Shown: piece by piece, positions 26,165 through 36,569 of the stretch
Layout: each line of letters opens with the position of its first letter
Position numbering within the stretch: the first letter of the stretch is position 1
NCBI GenBank assembly: GCA_040758155.1
Contig: JBFLWB010000151.1
Location: forward strand, 1-42,085
Reading direction: 5' to 3'
From: Thermodesulfobacteriota bacterium
GTDB taxonomy: Bacteria > Desulfobacterota > Deferrimicrobia > Deferrimicrobiales > Deferrimicrobiaceae
Length of the DNA: 42,085 nucleotides
Translations under genes and position numbers: made by a program
The notes under the pieces: generated by a model
The model's database searches: none
What the model was told of the DNA's origin: nothing
The model's input: only the letters and a program-made list of their open reading frames with translations

Positions 26165-26448
26165 GGCTGCCTCCCTTCCCCGATGTAGTATGCGAATCCC
26201 ACCGTGCCGAGGAACGCCAGCAGCGCAAGGATGACCGCGGATCTCAGGAGGATCGGCTGGGATGCGAGGATGGCGTACGCGACGATGACGCCCACCGCCA
26301 ACAGCGCCAGGAGGTCGAGCGCCACCACGCGGTCGGCGATGTTGGGTCCCCGCAGGAGGCGGGCCAGGCCGAGGAACAACGCCAGGGAAAGCATCCCCAG
26401 CGACAGCGTGCAGGCGTAAAGGACCAGCTTCGGCAGCTCGGGAGTCAT
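26161..26448 (-). CDS. mrpF: Mrp Na+/H+ antiporter subunit F
   Basis: A 95-residue, three-TM protein with the MrpF pattern ARLLRGPNIADRVVALDLLA at the end of TM1 and VIVAYAI in TM2. It is an essential small subunit of the Mrp complex. It overlaps mrpE upstream and mrpG downstream by 4 nt each. Confidence 0.92.
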   Translation of the reverse strand: MTPELPKLVLYACTLSLGMLSLALFLGLARLLRGPNIADRVVALDLLALLAVGVIVAYAILASQPILLRSAVILALLAFLGTVGFAYYIGEGRQP

Positions 26449-26918
26449 CGCATCGCCCGCAGAAGCCGCCGCTCCAGCCCTTCCTTGATTCTCCGGCGGA
26501 CGGCGTCCGGTTCGTCCACGTACATGACGTGGATGAAGAGGCGCTTCCGGTCCGGGGAAACGTCGAGGACGAGCGTGCCCGGCGTCAGCGAAATCAGGTT
26601 GGACAGGAACGTGATCTCCTCGTCGGTCTTCGCTTCGAGCGGGAGGGCGATCACTCCCGGCCGCATCCGGTGCCGCGGCGTCACGGCGTCGTACGCCACC
26701 CGGAGGTTGGCCGCCACCAGTTCGCGGAGGAAATGCGCCGCCAGCGCCGCGAGGGGTCCGATCTTCAGCGTCTTCAGGGAGAGGCCGAGCAGGTCCTGCG
26801 CGAAGTAGAGGATCAGGTACCCCAGCAGGAAGCCCGTGAAGAGGTCGACTCCCGTCACCTCGCCCGTCATGGCGGCCCAGGTCAGCGCCAGCAGGAGATT
26901 GGAAAGTATTTCCTTCAT
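26445..26918 (-). CDS. mrpE: Mrp Na+/H+ antiporter subunit E
   Basis: A 157-residue subunit with two or three N-terminal TM helices ([26 protein letters not shown]) and a cytoplasmic domain with the MrpE signature [27 protein letters not shown] (split here over residues about 105-130). The ATG at 26918 overlaps the mrpD stop as ATGA (26915-26918). In-frame sequence upstream of this ATG is the shadow of mrpD in another frame and is not part of the gene. Confidence 0.93.
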   Translation of the reverse strand: MKEILSNLLLALTWAAMTGEVTGVDLFTGFLLGYLILYFAQDLLGLSLKTLKIGPLAALAAHFLRELVAANLRVAYDAVTPRHRMRPGVIALPLEAKTDEEITFLSNLISLTPGTLVLDVSPDRKRLFIHVMYVDEPDAVRRRIKEGLERRLLRAMR

Positions 26919-28405
26919 GGATTCCCCTCCAGGACCGCGCGGATGTATCCCGCGGGGTCGGTCAGCTGGCCGGCGGCCCGTTGGGCCAGGTCGAAGAGCG
27001 GCCCGGGCCAGAGCCCGATCGCGATCGTCAGGGCCGCGAGAAGCGCGGCGGGAAGATAAAGGGCGGCTCCGGCCGGGAACCCTTCGGCTGTCGCCTTCGC
27101 GGGAGCAGGTTTCCAGAACGCCTCGGCCCAGATCTTCGTCATCGAGAACAGCGTCAGCAGCCCCACGACGAGGGCGGCGGCCACGATCGCGTAGCTGCGC
27201 AGATCGAGCCCCGCCCGGACGAGCGCGAGCTTGGCGAAAAATCCGGACAGGGGAGGCACCCCGGCGAGCGAGAACGCGGGAACCAGGAACAGGATCGCAA
27301 GGGCAGTGCGGTCCCGGTAAAGCCCTCCCAGGTTTTCCAGGGAGAAGCTCCCCCGCTCCCGGTGGACGATCCCGCTGATCAGGAACAGGTTCGCCTTCAC
27401 GAGGATGTGGTGGACCATGTAGAAGACGGATCCTGCGAGGGCGAGCGGCGAAAAGAGCCCGAGTCCCATGATCATGTAGCCGATCTGGCTGACGATGTGG
27501 AAGGAAAGGATCCGCCGGAAATCGGACTGCGCCGCCGCGCCGAGGACGCCGGTGACCATCGTGAGCCCGGAGAGAAGGAGAATCAGGCCATGCGTGTAGG
27601 CGGTGTCCCGGACGAAGAGGAGGGTGAACACGCGGATCAGCGCGTAGACGCCCACTTTCGTGAGAAGGCCGGCGAGGACGGCGGAAACCGCGACCGGCGG
27701 CGTGTGGTACGAGGCGGGCAGCCAGAAGAACAGGGGAAAGATCGCCGCCTTGATGCCGAACGCGACCAGGAAGAGCATGGCCAGGGCGTTCGGGAAGCCG
27801 GGGTTTTCCATGCTCCGGAGCTTCACCGCGAGGTCGGCGAAGTTCAGGGTCCCCATGGTGCCGTAGAGGATCCCCACCGCCGCGAGGAACAGGACCGAGG
27901 AGACCATGTTGAGGGTGACGTACTTGACGGCGCCCTCCATCTGGTGCCGTTCCCCCCCCAGCGCGAGGAGCACGAAGGAGGCGATCAGCATCACCTCGAA
28001 CCAGACGTAGAGGTTGAAGATGTCGCCGCTCAGGAAGGCGCCGTTCACCCCCATCAGCAGGACGAGGAGCAGCGGATAGTAGCCGTGCGCTTCCCTTTCC
28101 GGCTCCATGCTTCCCAGGGAATAGACCGCCACCGCGGAACCGATGACCGCCGCGACCGTCACCAGGATCGCCGCCAGGAGGTCCGCCACGAAGACGATGC
28201 CGAAAGGGGCGGGCCAGTTCCCCATCCGCAGGACCACGATCCCGTCCCGGTCCACGGCCGCGAGCAGCGCCAGGGCGGCCGCCAGGCCGGCGAATGCCCC
28301 CGCCGTCCCCAGCAGCCGCTGGAGCCGCCGCGAGCGTCCGGCGACCAGCGAAAGGGCCGCGGCGCAAAGCGGGATCAGGACCGGCAGCACGGGGAGGAGG
28401 CTCAT
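26915..28405 (-). CDS. mrpD: Mrp Na+/H+ antiporter subunit D
   Basis: A 496-residue, 14-TM protein homologous to the proton-pumping subunits of complex I (NuoM/NuoN type). Visible motifs include [28 protein letters not shown] (read over residues about 230-257), [15 protein letters not shown]-like [14 protein letters not shown], and [17 protein letters not shown] chose ATG 28405, overlapping the mrpC stop as ATGA. Confidence 0.95.
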   Translation of the reverse strand: MSLLPVLPVLIPLCAAALSLVAGRSRRLQRLLGTAGAFAGLAAALALLAAVDRDGIVVLRMGNWPAPFGIVFVADLLAAILVTVAAVIGSAVAVYSLGSMEPEREAHGYYPLLLVLLMGVNGAFLSGDIFNLYVWFEVMLIASFVLLALGGERHQMEGAVKYVTLNMVSSVLFLAAVGILYGTMGTLNFADLAVKLRSMENPGFPNALAMLFLVAFGIKAAIFPLFFWLPASYHTPPVAVSAVLAGLLTKVGVYALIRVFTLLFVRDTAYTHGLILLLSGLTMVTGVLGAAAQSDFRRILSFHIVSQIGYMIMGLGLFSPLALAGSVFYMVHHILVKANLFLISGIVHRERGSFSLENLGGLYRDRTALAILFLVPAFSLAGVPPLSGFFAKLALVRAGLDLRSYAIVAAALVVGLLTLFSMTKIWAEAFWKPAPAKATAEGFPAGAALYLPAALLAALTIAIGLWPGPLFDLAQRAAGQLTDPAGYIRAVLEGNP

Positions 28406-28749
28406 GTGTCGGTCGCCTTCATCCGGTCGAGGTCGTCCGTCCCGATCTCCCGGTAGGCGCGATGGAACAGTGCGAGGCCGAACGCGAGCACGGCGAAGCT
28501 GATGACGATGGCGGTCAGGATCAGCGCCTGCGGGAGCGGGTCCGCATGGGGCTGGGCGAGCGCTTCGCTCCCTTCGGGGACCAGCGGCGGGCGGTCTCCG
28601 TGGAATCCCGCGACCGTGAAGATGAGGAGATTGGCGGCGTGGCTGAGCAGGGCCAGTCCGAGGAGCAGCTTGACGAGGCTTCGCCGCAGCATCAGGTAGA
28701 TCCCGGCCGCGTAGAGTCCGCCCACCACGAAGGCAAGGACGGTTTCCAT
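28402..28749 (-). CDS. mrpC: Mrp Na+/H+ antiporter subunit C
   Basis: A 115-residue, three-TM protein homologous to NuoK. Typical segments are [19 protein letters not shown] (TM1), [15 protein letters not shown] (TM2) and [20 protein letters not shown] (TM3). The ATG at 28749 immediately follows the mrpB stop (28750-28752). Confidence 0.95.
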   Translation of the reverse strand: METVLAFVVGGLYAAGIYLMLRRSLVKLLLGLALLSHAANLLIFTVAGFHGDRPPLVPEGSEALAQPHADPLPQALILTAIVISFAVLAFGLALFHRAYREIGTDDLDRMKATDT

Positions 28750-29166
28750 TCAATCCTCCTCGGCGAACGAAAGCACGATGTTCAGGACCACGCCGAAGAC
28801 GACCAGGTAGACGCCGACGTCGAACAGCAGCGGAGAGCCGAGCGCAACCGGGCCCGATGCGGGAAGTTCGAGCGTCCGCCATTGCCCCGTCATGAAGGGT
28901 TCCCCCCGGAACAGGGCCGGCATCCCGCTTCCCGCGGCGGTCAGCAGGCCGGTCCCGATCAACGTCGAGGGGCGGACCCGCAGACTCTTCCGCGCGGCAG
29001 CGGGGCCGTAGGCGATGACCACCAGCGCGAACGCCGCCGAGGCCACCAGACCTCCCGCGAAACCGCCTCCCGGCTCGTTGTGTCCCCGGACCAGGAGGAA
29101 CACGGAGAAGAGCACCAGCAGGGGAAAGACGAACCGGCATGCCGTGCGGAGGATGAGGGAACTCAC
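28750..29166 (-). CDS. mrpB: Mrp Na+/H+ antiporter subunit B
   Basis: A 138-residue, four-TM subunit with the MnhB signature [19 protein letters not shown] (about residues 24-42) and [20 protein letters not shown] near the C-terminus. The start is GTG 29166, overlapping the mrpA stop as GTGA (29163-29166). No better start fits the conserved N-terminus ([18 protein letters not shown]). Confidence 0.94.
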   Translation of the reverse strand: MSSLILRTACRFVFPLLVLFSVFLLVRGHNEPGGGFAGGLVASAAFALVVIAYGPAAARKSLRVRPSTLIGTGLLTAAGSGMPALFRGEPFMTGQWRTLELPASGPVALGSPLLFDVGVYLVVFGVVLNIVLSFAEED

Positions 29167-31460
29167 GGCTTCTCCTCCCGTTTCAGGCGCAGCTTCAGCA
29201 GGGCCCAGGCCCCGATCCCCGCCACCGCGAGCACGGTGATCTCCCCCAGCGTGTCCAGGCCGCGGAAGTCCACCAGGATGACGTTGACGATGTTGCGTCC
29301 GCGCGCCATCGGGACGCTCGCTTCCGCGAAGTAGCCGGAGATGGAGGGGAGGTGCCGCGCTCCGGCTGCGGCCAGGACGAAGACGGTCATCAGACCCCCG
29401 GCGAGGAGGGAGACGATCGCGTCCCGTGCCTGCGCTCCCCGGGTCGAGAGTCTCGAGAACTGCGGCAGATGATGCAGCGCCAGCACGAAGAGCACGACGG
29501 TGACGGTCTCCACGATGAACTGCGTCATCGCGAGGTCGGGCGCGCCTCGAAGGATGAAGATGAGGGCGATGCCGTACCCGACGGCCCCGAGGGACGCCAC
29601 CGCGGCAAGGCGCGACCGGGAGCGCACCGTGGCGGCCGCGGCGACCAGCACGAGGAGCGCGAGGCACAGCTCGTAGAACCGGGCGCCCGAAAGCGGGGCG
29701 GCGAGCCGCGGGCCGCCGCGGACCAACGCGTGCCCCGCCAGCGCAAGCATTGCACCGACGACGATGATGAGGTAGGTCCGGAGGGAGCCGCTCTGGAGCA
29801 GGCGGGTCTGGCCCCGGGCGAGGAGAATCAGCCCTTCCATTCCCGCGTCGTACCATGAGGACGGTCCGCTCCTTCCGAGACGCCCCCAGCGGGAACGAAG
29901 GGATCGCAGCCGATTCCGGGCGGCGTAGATGCCGATCCCGCCCGCGACCGCCGCGGCGCTCAGGAGCAGCAGCGAATCGAAGCCGTGCCACAGCGCGGGC
30001 CGGACATCGTGTTCCGCGCCGAGAATCGCGGAGGCCGCCGCCGAGAGAAGGGGGGCGGCCGCGCCGGGCAGCAGACCCCCCAGAACTCCGAGCAGCGCCA
30101 GGAGCGACGGCCCGAGCCACAGGGTAACCGGCGCTTCGCGCGTTTCGGCGTTCGTCCCCGATGCCGGGCCGATGAACGGCCGGACCCCCGCGATGCCGGC
30201 GATCGCGACGTAGGCCGCCCCGGCCAGCGCCACGGCGCCGAGGAGCGCGGGCGCCGCGGCCGGCGCCGAGAGGGCGCCTCCCAGCAGCCCTTCCTTCGCG
30301 AGGAACCCGAGGAGCGGGGGTAGCCCGGCCATCGAGGCGGCGGCGGCCATCGCGGCGGCCGCGGTGACGGGCATCGTCCTTCCGAGCCCGGAAATCCGTG
30401 TGACGTCGCGCTCCCCCGCGGCATGGTCGACGGCCCCGGCCACGAGGAAGAGGGAACCCTTGTAAAATGCGTGGGCCGGAAGGAACAGGACCGCCGCGGC
30501 GGCCGCCGGCCCGGTCCCGAGCCCCAGCATCATCGTCAAGGCCCCCAGGGCGCTCACCGTCGACCAGGCCAGGAGGAGCTTGAAATACGTTTGCTGCAGC
30601 GCGATCCATGCTCCGGCCAGCATGGTCAGGGCGCCGACGGCCGTTACGGGGATCTGCCAGGCCGGGTCGTTTCCCAGCACAGGGCTCAGGCGGGCCAGGA
30701 GATAGATCCCCGCCTTCACCATGGTCGCGGCATGGAGGTAGGCGCTCGCCGGGGTCGGGGCCTCCATGGCGTTGGGCAGCCAGAAGTGGAACGGGAACTG
30801 GGCCGATTTCGTGAACGCCCCGATCAGCACCAGGGCCAGGATCGGAAGGTAAAGCGGGCTGCCGCGCACGACGTCGCCCCTGCCGGAGATCTCCGAAATT
30901 TCCAGGGAGCCTCCGGCTTCCCCCAGAAGCAGAAACCCCGCAAGGAGCGCCAGCCCGCCGCCTCCCGTCACGAGGAGCGCCTGCAGCGCGGCCTTCCGGG
31001 CCTTTTCACGCTCGTGGTCGAAACCGATGAGCAGGTAGGAGCTGACGCTGGTGAGCTCCCAGAAGACGAACAGCAGGAGCAGGTTGTCGGAAAGGACCAC
31101 GCCCAGCATCGACGCCATGAACGCGAGGGTATAGGCGTGGAACCTTCCGGCGTGCGGATGCCCCTCCAGGTATCCGCCGGAATAGACGACGACCGCCGTC
31201 CCGATCCCGCCGATCAGCAGGGCGAACAGCAGCGCCAGGCCGTCGAGGGAGAACGAGAGGGAAACGCCGAGGGACGGCGCCCAGGGACGGGATGACCGGA
31301 GGACTTCCCCACCGGCCACCGTCCCCGCGAAGCCGAGAAAATAGAGCGTGAGCCCGAGGGGAAGGAGGGCAAGGATCCATGCGGCCCCGCGGGGGGCGCG
31401 GCGATAAATCCATGGCGCGAACAATGCCAGGACGAATCCCGACAGGACGGCGAAAAGCAT
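29163..31460 (-). CDS. mrpA: Mrp Na+/H+ antiporter subunit A
   Basis: A 765-residue, roughly 20-TM protein with a NuoL-like core and the C-terminal MbhD/MbhE-like extension of full-length MrpA (segment [22 protein letters not shown], then [19 protein letters not shown], then [19 protein letters not shown]). In the core, [37 protein letters not shown] and [15 protein letters not shown] are conserved. The complex exchanges external protons for cytoplasmic Na+ and supports pH and salt tolerance. The ATG at 31460 has AAAGGAA about 8 nt upstream. The long open frame extending further upstream crosses the divergent clc gene and is spurious. It is the first gene of the ten-gene operon. Confidence 0.95.
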   Translation of the reverse strand: MLFAVLSGFVLALFAPWIYRRAPRGAAWILALLPLGLTLYFLGFAGTVAGGEVLRSSRPWAPSLGVSLSFSLDGLALLFALLIGGIGTAVVVYSGGYLEGHPHAGRFHAYTLAFMASMLGVVLSDNLLLLFVFWELTSVSSYLLIGFDHEREKARKAALQALLVTGGGGLALLAGFLLLGEAGGSLEISEISGRGDVVRGSPLYLPILALVLIGAFTKSAQFPFHFWLPNAMEAPTPASAYLHAATMVKAGIYLLARLSPVLGNDPAWQIPVTAVGALTMLAGAWIALQQTYFKLLLAWSTVSALGALTMMLGLGTGPAAAAAVLFLPAHAFYKGSLFLVAGAVDHAAGERDVTRISGLGRTMPVTAAAAMAAAASMAGLPPLLGFLAKEGLLGGALSAPAAAPALLGAVALAGAAYVAIAGIAGVRPFIGPASGTNAETREAPVTLWLGPSLLALLGVLGGLLPGAAAPLLSAAASAILGAEHDVRPALWHGFDSLLLLSAAAVAGGIGIYAARNRLRSLRSRWGRLGRSGPSSWYDAGMEGLILLARGQTRLLQSGSLRTYLIIVVGAMLALAGHALVRGGPRLAAPLSGARFYELCLALLVLVAAAATVRSRSRLAAVASLGAVGYGIALIFILRGAPDLAMTQFIVETVTVVLFVLALHHLPQFSRLSTRGAQARDAIVSLLAGGLMTVFVLAAAGARHLPSISGYFAEASVPMARGRNIVNVILVDFRGLDTLGEITVLAVAGIGAWALLKLRLKREEKP

Positions 31461-31553
31461 CGGCCGGTTCCTTTCGGCTTGCCGGATGATCCTGCTAATG
31501 TATTTTAAAATAAGCCATGATCGATATTTCCCGGAAAGGAAGGAATCGCCCCC
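31461..31553. promoter_or_regulatory. Shared divergent control region of the Mrp and ClC-trehalose operons
   Basis: Only 93 bp separate the start codons of mrpA (leftward) and clc (rightward). The centre is AT-rich and holds a perfect 12-bp palindrome TATTTTAAAATA (31501-31512), which could be an operator or overlapping -10 regions. Weak rightward boxes TTGCCG (31479-31484) and TATTTT (31501-31506) are 16 bp apart. No strong leftward -35 box is evident. Confidence 0.4.
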
Positions 31554-33365
31554 TTGTCTGATGACGTCGATCCGCGGGTGCCGGGGCGGGCGGGAACCCG
31601 GCTGCAGGAAGCCTCCGCCTGGGGCAGGAGGCAGGTCTACCGCCTCCTCGAGCGGTTCCGCATCGGCGACCAGGTCTTCCACATCCTGATGGCGACGGTC
31701 ATCGGCGCGCTTTCGGGGCTGGGCGGCGTCCTGTTCATCAAGGCCATCCATTTCTTCGAGGGGATCTTCTTCGGCAAGGTCTTCCAGGCCATGGGGAGGC
31801 CCCGGGAGCTCGTGTTCCTCATCCCGATGTTTGGGGGGCTCCTGATCGGCCCGCTGATCCAGAGGTACCCGAAGGAGGCCAAGGGGGACGGCGTGCCGAG
31901 CGCGATGGAGACCATCGCGCTGCACGGGGGGATCCTGAGCCCGCGGACCGTGGGGCTGCGCACCGTCACCTCCGCCGTCACCATCGGCTCCGGCGGCTCG
32001 GTGGGGCGCGAGGCGCCGATCGCCCAGATCGGGGCGGCCATCGGGTCGGCGGTCGGGCAGTTCCTGAAGGTCTCCGCGAGCCGCATGCGCAGCTTCGTGG
32101 CGTGCGGGGCGGCCGGCGGGATCGCGGCGGTCTTCAACGCCCCCATCGGCGGCGTGTTCTTCAGCCTGGAAGTCCTCCTCGGCGATTTCTCCGCGGCGAC
32201 GTTCGCCCCGATCGTCGTCTCGTCCGTCGTCTCGACGATCGTCATGCGGGAGCTGCTGGGAAACGTCCTGGTGTTCGAGGTGCCCCGCTACATCCTCGGA
32301 AGCGGGGAGGCGGTCCTGCTGAGCGTCCCGCTCGGGATCGTCTGCGGCCTTGCGGCGGTCCTCTTCATGCGGATGCTCGAATCCTCGGAGAAGATGTTCT
32401 CGTCGCTTCGGGCGCCCCTCTGGCTGAAGCCGGCGCTCGGAGGCGCCCTGACGGGCTTCATCGCGGTCTTCTTCCCCAACGTCCTCGGGACGGATACCGC
32501 CACCGTGGACGAGGCCCTCTGGGGATACATCCCCTGGGCGCTGCTGCTGCTGATCGCCTTCCTGAAAATCCTGGCGACTTCCCTTTCCCTGGGCTCCGGC
32601 GGCTCGGGCGGCGTCCTGGGGCCCTGCGTCTTCATCGGCGCGGTGACGGGAGCGAGCATAGGGAGCGTGGCCAGCCCGCTGTTCCCGGACCCGTTCGCCC
32701 TGCCCTCCGGATGCGCCCTGATCGGGATGGCGTCGTTCCTCGCCCCCGTCATCGGCGGGCCGATGACGTCGATCCTGATCGTGTTCGAAATGGCCGGCAA
32801 CTACCGGATCATCCTCCCGCTGCTCACGGCCGTCGTCATCTCGATGGGCGTCGCCCACCAGTTCTCGCGCCACTCCCTCTATACCTACAAGCTGCACAAG
32901 ATGGGCGTCGACCTGGTGGCGGGAAGGGAGGAGAGCGTCCTGCGGCGCCTCCTGGTCCGGGACGTGATGCGGAGGGAGTTCGATCCGGTCGATCCCGCGG
33001 CCCCCTTCGGAGAGGTCGCCGCCGCTTTCTTCGGGAGCCGGATCGACCACCTCTACCTTACCGGGGATCGGGGAGAGCTCCGTGGGGTGATCGCCTTCAC
33101 CGACCTGCGCCCCCACCTGAAGGACCAGGAGAAGTGGCCCGGAATCCGCGCGACGGACGTGGCGACCCCGGACCCGGTGGCGGTGATGCCCGGAGAGACG
33201 CTGCTCGACGCGCTGAACAAATTCGCATACCGGAACGCCGTGCAGCTCCCGGTCGTCTCCGATCCCCATGAGCGGAAGATGATCGGCGTGATCCGCCGCA
33301 GCGACGTGCTGAACGCCTATCAGAAGAGCCTCTCGCCCTTCCAGGAGCCGGAAAGCCCCGCATAG
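31554..33365 (+). CDS. ClC-family chloride channel with C-terminal CBS domains
   Basis: A 603-residue inner-membrane protein. The ClC domain covers about 40-445. The external gating glutamate is Glu153 in [11 protein letters not shown]. At the internal proton-glutamate position of exchangers this protein has Val207 ([15 protein letters not shown]), as in ClC channels. The first filter loop is GDGVP (111-115), with Asp where canonical proteins have Ser. The pore tyrosine is probably in SLYTYKL. Two CBS domains follow (about 460-520 and 535-595; [12 protein letters not shown] and [13 protein letters not shown]) and may sense nucleotides. The start is TTG 31554 behind GGAAAGGAAGGAA. It begins the rightward arm of the divergent locus. 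Confidence 0.92.
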   Translation: MSDDVDPRVPGRAGTRLQEASAWGRRQVYRLLERFRIGDQVFHILMATVIGALSGLGGVLFIKAIHFFEGIFFGKVFQAMGRPRELVFLIPMFGGLLIGPLIQRYPKEAKGDGVPSAMETIALHGGILSPRTVGLRTVTSAVTIGSGGSVGREAPIAQIGAAIGSAVGQFLKVSASRMRSFVACGAAGGIAAVFNAPIGGVFFSLEVLLGDFSAATFAPIVVSSVVSTIVMRELLGNVLVFEVPRYILGSGEAVLLSVPLGIVCGLAAVLFMRMLESSEKMFSSLRAPLWLKPALGGALTGFIAVFFPNVLGTDTATVDEALWGYIPWALLLLIAFLKILATSLSLGSGGSGGVLGPCVFIGAVTGASIGSVASPLFPDPFALPSGCALIGMASFLAPVIGGPMTSILIVFEMAGNYRIILPLLTAVVISMGVAHQFSRHSLYTYKLHKMGVDLVAGREESVLRRLLVRDVMRREFDPVDPAAPFGEVAAAFFGSRIDHLYLTGDRGELRGVIAFTDLRPHLKDQEKWPGIRATDVATPDPVAVMPGETLLDALNKFAYRNAVQLPVVSDPHERKMIGVIRRSDVLNAYQKSLSPFQEPESPA

Positions 33366-33425
33366 AGGGGAATGCCGGCCGGCCCCGCGGTACAATGGAT
33401 GGGAATCCCCGGTTTGGGAGGAGAA

Positions 33426-34154
33426 GTGAACCTCTGGGCGTTCGACTTCGACGGGACTCTTTCCCCCCTCGTTCCCGACCGGGAGGCCGCCTGCCTTCAC
33501 CCGGCCTGCCGGCAGCTTCTCGAAACGCTCTCGGGGACGAACGGGCACCTCGCCGCGATCGTCTCCAGCCGCGAGATCGAGGACCTCGCGGGCCGCATCC
33601 CTTTGCCGGGCGTCATCCTCGGAGGCGCCAGCGGGCTGTCCTGGCGCTTCCCCGGAGGGATCCGGCTCCTGCCCGGCGACCCGGTGGAGAAGCGCCGGGA
33701 TTCGGTCCGGAAGCGGCTCGCTCCGGTCCTGAACCGCCTCTCCGTCTTTCCCGGCGTCGAAATCGAGGACAAGAAGTGGTCGGTGGCCGTGCATTACCGG
33801 AGGGTCCTTCCGGACGCGGTTCCCATGCTGGAGCCGCTCCTTGCGGAACTCGGCGCCGTCCCGGGGATCCGCCCTTACCGGGGCGCATGCGCGGTCGAGG
33901 TGCAGCTTTTCCCCAACGTGAGCAAGTCGTTCGGCGTACGGCGGCTCTGCCGGCTCCTGAAGTTCGACCCCTCCGCGGACCGCATCCTGTATGCGGGGGA
34001 CGATGAAAACGACGCCGTCGCGATGCGGTGGGTCCTGAAGAAGGGAGGGACCGCGTTCTGCGTCGGGGGCCGCGTCCGCGTGCGCGGGGCGCGGTCCGTG
34101 GACGGTCCGGAGGCCCTTGCGCGGGCCGTCCGCGACCTTGCGGAGGCGATATGA
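33426..34154 (+). CDS. Trehalose-phosphatase-like HAD hydrolase (OtsB-like)
   Basis: A 242-residue HAD-superfamily phosphatase. The catalytic motif is FDFDGTL with Asp7 and Asp9. [27 protein letters not shown] and [12 protein letters not shown] are OtsB-like segments, and [15 protein letters not shown] supplies the C-terminal metal site. It would remove phosphate from trehalose 6-phosphate or a related sugar phosphate. I chose GTG 33426, which has GGGAGGAGAA upstream and places the motif at the usual distance; ATG 33372 and ATG 33399 would add non-conserved sequence. It ends in an ATGA overlap with the next gene and lies two genes before treT. Confidence 0.87.
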   Translation: MNLWAFDFDGTLSPLVPDREAACLHPACRQLLETLSGTNGHLAAIVSSREIEDLAGRIPLPGVILGGASGLSWRFPGGIRLLPGDPVEKRRDSVRKRLAPVLNRLSVFPGVEIEDKKWSVAVHYRRVLPDAVPMLEPLLAELGAVPGIRPYRGACAVEVQLFPNVSKSFGVRRLCRLLKFDPSADRILYAGDDENDAVAMRWVLKKGGTAFCVGGRVRVRGARSVDGPEALARAVRDLAEAI

Positions 34155-34804
34155 CACCGTTCGAAGTGATGGACTGCGCGCTCCTCACGCGGATGAGCGG
34201 CATCCCGCCCGCCATCAACCTGCGGGAGCTGCGGGACCGGATCGCGGTCTGCGGCGAGAACGTCCTGTACCACCATTTCTGCGAGACGACGCTTCGGACC
34301 ACGTTCGACAACCCCGACTACCGGAACGACTTCGCCGTCTGGGCGAAGCTGTACCTCGGAGACCGGGTGCTCGCGGAGCGGCTGGGCATCCTCGACCCGT
34401 ACTCCTTTCCGTCCATGGAAGAGCTGAGGGCGGCGACGCTGGAGGTGATCGACGAGCGGCTCGGCGAGCTGACCATGATCCCGTGGGCGCGGGCCGGCGA
34501 CGAGTTCTTCTTCATGGAGGCGAACACCGTCGTGTACCGGGAGGGGACGCTGATCCGCGATCCTTCCCGGCTGGCCGCCACCATCCGGAAGATGACCAAC
34601 AGCAGCGTCTACTACCACTTCCTGGAGGCCCGCCGCCGGCCGCCCTTCGGCATGGACGACTTCTCGGCGTGGCTCGCGCAATGGGGGGAGAAGTATCGGG
34701 GATGCCTGGAGGCGCTGGGGGGGATCGAGATCTACTTCAACAGCCTCGGGGCGCTGCGCCGCGAGATCGCGCGCGTCCTGGTGTGCGTGAAGGAGGCGAA
34801 ATGA
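34151..34804 (+). CDS. DUF5752-type protein with an internal repeat
   Basis: A 217-residue soluble protein of unknown function, which I believe belongs to DUF5752. It appears to be an internal duplication: the first half has [19 protein letters not shown] and [11 protein letters not shown] (about 39-84), and the second has [23 protein letters not shown] and [11 protein letters not shown] (about 153-195). The paired Tyr-His-(His)-Phe-x-Glu motifs could be metal or ligand sites. The ATG at 34151 overlaps the phosphatase stop and its own stop overlaps treT, both as ATGA. This tight coupling suggests a regulatory or accessory role in trehalose synthesis; no function has been shown from sequence. 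Confidence 0.8.
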   Translation: MTPFEVMDCALLTRMSGIPPAINLRELRDRIAVCGENVLYHHFCETTLRTTFDNPDYRNDFAVWAKLYLGDRVLAERLGILDPYSFPSMEELRAATLEVIDERLGELTMIPWARAGDEFFFMEANTVVYREGTLIRDPSRLAATIRKMTNSSVYYHFLEARRRPPFGMDDFSAWLAQWGEKYRGCLEALGGIEIYFNSLGALRREIARVLVCVKEAK

Positions 34805-36039
34805 ACCTCCAGCTTTCCTCTTACGAGGGCGTCGTCGGATCGGCCGTCGTGCGGCAGCTTCGCCAACTGGGGGAGAAGCTCGCCGGCACCCGCATCGTCC
34901 ACGTGAACTCCACCCGCGAGGGCGGGGGGGTGGCGGAGATCCTCGAGTGGATGATTCCGCTCATGAACGACCTGGGGCTCAAGGCGTCCTGGGAGGTCAT
35001 CCACGGGGAGCCGCGGTTCTTCGATTTCACCAAGGCCGTGCACAACGGGCTCCAGGGGCACCCCGTTCCGGTTTCCGCGAAGGACTGGAAGGTCTACGAG
35101 GACGTGAACGCCGTGAATTCCGAGCGGCTGCGCCCGGTGCTCGAGGAAGCGGACGTCGTCGTCATCCACGATCCGCAGCCGGCGCCCCTCCTGAAACTCT
35201 GCGGCGGGCGGAAGGGGAGATGGATCTGGCGCGCCCACATCGACATCAGCCGCCCGTTCCGCCCCGTCTGGAAAGGGCTCAAGCCGTTCGTCGAGCGGTA
35301 CGACGCCTCCATCTTCTCGATGGCGGAGTTCGCCCAGCTCCTGCCCCATCCGCAGTTCCTGGTGCCGCCGAGCATCAACCCGCTGAGCGAGAAGAACCGG
35401 GATCTCGATCCGGCGGAGATCGAGGCGGTGCGGGCCGAGTACGGGCTGGACCCGGAGCGCCCGCTTCTCGTGCAGGTCTCCCGGTTCGACCGGTTCAAGG
35501 ACCCGGTGGGCGTGATCGCGGCGTACCGGCTGGTCCGGAAGGTCGCGCCCGTCCAGCTCGTGCTGGCGGGCGGCGGCGCCACGGACGACCCGGAAGGGGC
35601 GGCGGTCCTGGACGACGTGATGGAGGCGGCGGAGGGCGATCCGGACATCCACGTCCTGCTCCTGCCGCCGACCTCCCACCGGACGATCAACGCGCTGCAG
35701 CGGCTCGCGGACATCGTCCTTCAGAAATCCACGCGGGAAGGCTTCGGGCTGACCGTGACCGAGGGGATGTGGAAGGGGAAGCCGGTCATCGGGGGAGACA
35801 CCGGGGGGATCCGCCTCCAGGTGGTGAACCATCACACCGGTTTCCTCGTGAACACGCCGGAAGGAGCGGCCCACCGGATCCGCTATTTGCTCCACAACCG
35901 GAACCGGATCGGCGAGATGGGGGCGACCGCGCGCGAGCTGGTGCGGGAAAACTTCCTGCTGACCCGGCATCTAAGGGAGTACCTGACCCTGATGCTGATC
36001 ATGGCGAGGGGGATGAAGGAACGGGTATTCGGGATCTGA
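34801..36039 (+). CDS. treT: Trehalose synthase TreT-like glycosyltransferase (GT4)
   Basis: A 412-residue cytoplasmic GT-B enzyme that matches archaeal TreT along its whole length. Shared segments include HVNSTREGGGVAEIL (34-48), VVIHDPQPAPL (120-130), WRAHIDIS, PPSINPLSEKN and the catalytic E-x7-E motif Glu313-Glu321 in STREGFGLTVTEGMWKGKPVIG. TreT makes trehalose from NDP-glucose and free glucose in one reversible step. It is translationally coupled to the DUF5752-type gene and followed by tpx after 17 nt. Trehalose would serve as an osmolyte and protectant. MalQ, encoded on the divergent arm, is a possible source of glucose. Confidence 0.93.
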   Translation: MNLQLSSYEGVVGSAVVRQLRQLGEKLAGTRIVHVNSTREGGGVAEILEWMIPLMNDLGLKASWEVIHGEPRFFDFTKAVHNGLQGHPVPVSAKDWKVYEDVNAVNSERLRPVLEEADVVVIHDPQPAPLLKLCGGRKGRWIWRAHIDISRPFRPVWKGLKPFVERYDASIFSMAEFAQLLPHPQFLVPPSINPLSEKNRDLDPAEIEAVRAEYGLDPERPLLVQVSRFDRFKDPVGVIAAYRLVRKVAPVQLVLAGGGATDDPEGAAVLDDVMEAAEGDPDIHVLLLPPTSHRTINALQRLADIVLQKSTREGFGLTVTEGMWKGKPVIGGDTGGIRLQVVNHHTGFLVNTPEGAAHRIRYLLHNRNRIGEMGATARELVRENFLLTRHLREYLTLMLIMARGMKERVFGI

Positions 36040-36056
36040 GAGAGAGGAGAGAGGCC

Positions 36057-36569
36057 ATGCAGGAGAGGAAAGGCGTGGTGACGTTCAAGGGGAATCCCGT
36101 CACGCTGCTGGGGCCCGAGATCAAGGCGGGGGACAAGGCGCCCGATTTCCGGGTGGTGGGCACCGGCCTGGAGCCCGTCTCGCTCGCGGACTTCCGCGGG
36201 AAGGTGAAGATCATCAGCGCGGTCCCGTCGCTCGACACGCCGGTCTGCGACACCGAGACGCGCCGGTTCAACGAGGAGGCGGGGAAGCTTCCCGACAACG
36301 TCGTCGTCCTTACGGTCAGCCTCGACCTCCCCTTCGCCCAGAAACGGTGGTGCGCGGCCGCCGGGATCGACAAGGTCCGGACGCTTTCCGATTACCAGGA
36401 CCGCTCCTTCGCCCAGGCGTACGGCGTGCTCATCAAGGAGCTGAAGCTGCTTTCCCGGTCGATCTTCGTCGTGGACGGGACCGACACGGTCCGGTACGTC
36501 CAGCACGTGAAGGAGATCACGTCGGAGCCGGACTACGCGGCGGTGCTGGAAGCGGCGAAGGGACCGTGA
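36057..36569 (+). CDS. tpx: Thiol peroxidase (Tpx-type peroxiredoxin)
   Basis: A 170-residue atypical 2-Cys peroxiredoxin that reduces hydrogen peroxide and alkyl hydroperoxides using thioredoxin. The peroxidatic Cys64 lies in SLDTPVCDTETRRF and the resolving Cys99 in KRWCAAAG, the normal spacing for Tpx. The N-terminus VTFKGNPVTLLG is also typical. The ATG at 36057 has GAGAGGAGAGAGG upstream. It follows treT closely and overlaps the next gene by 4 nt (GTGA), so antioxidant defence is co-transcribed with trehalose synthesis. Confidence 0.95.
   Translation: MQERKGVVTFKGNPVTLLGPEIKAGDKAPDFRVVGTGLEPVSLADFRGKVKIISAVPSLDTPVCDTETRRFNEEAGKLPDNVVVLTVSLDLPFAQKRWCAAAGIDKVRTLSDYQDRSFAQAYGVLIKELKLLSRSIFVVDGTDTVRYVQHVKEITSEPDYAAVLEAAKGP

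Noticed and set aside
31461-34157. The upstream 900-codon extension of the mrpA frame across the clc and OtsB-like genes.
   Set aside because: The extension is low-complexity shadow translation antisense to conserved genes; MrpA homology begins at ATG 31460, which has its own ribosome binding site.
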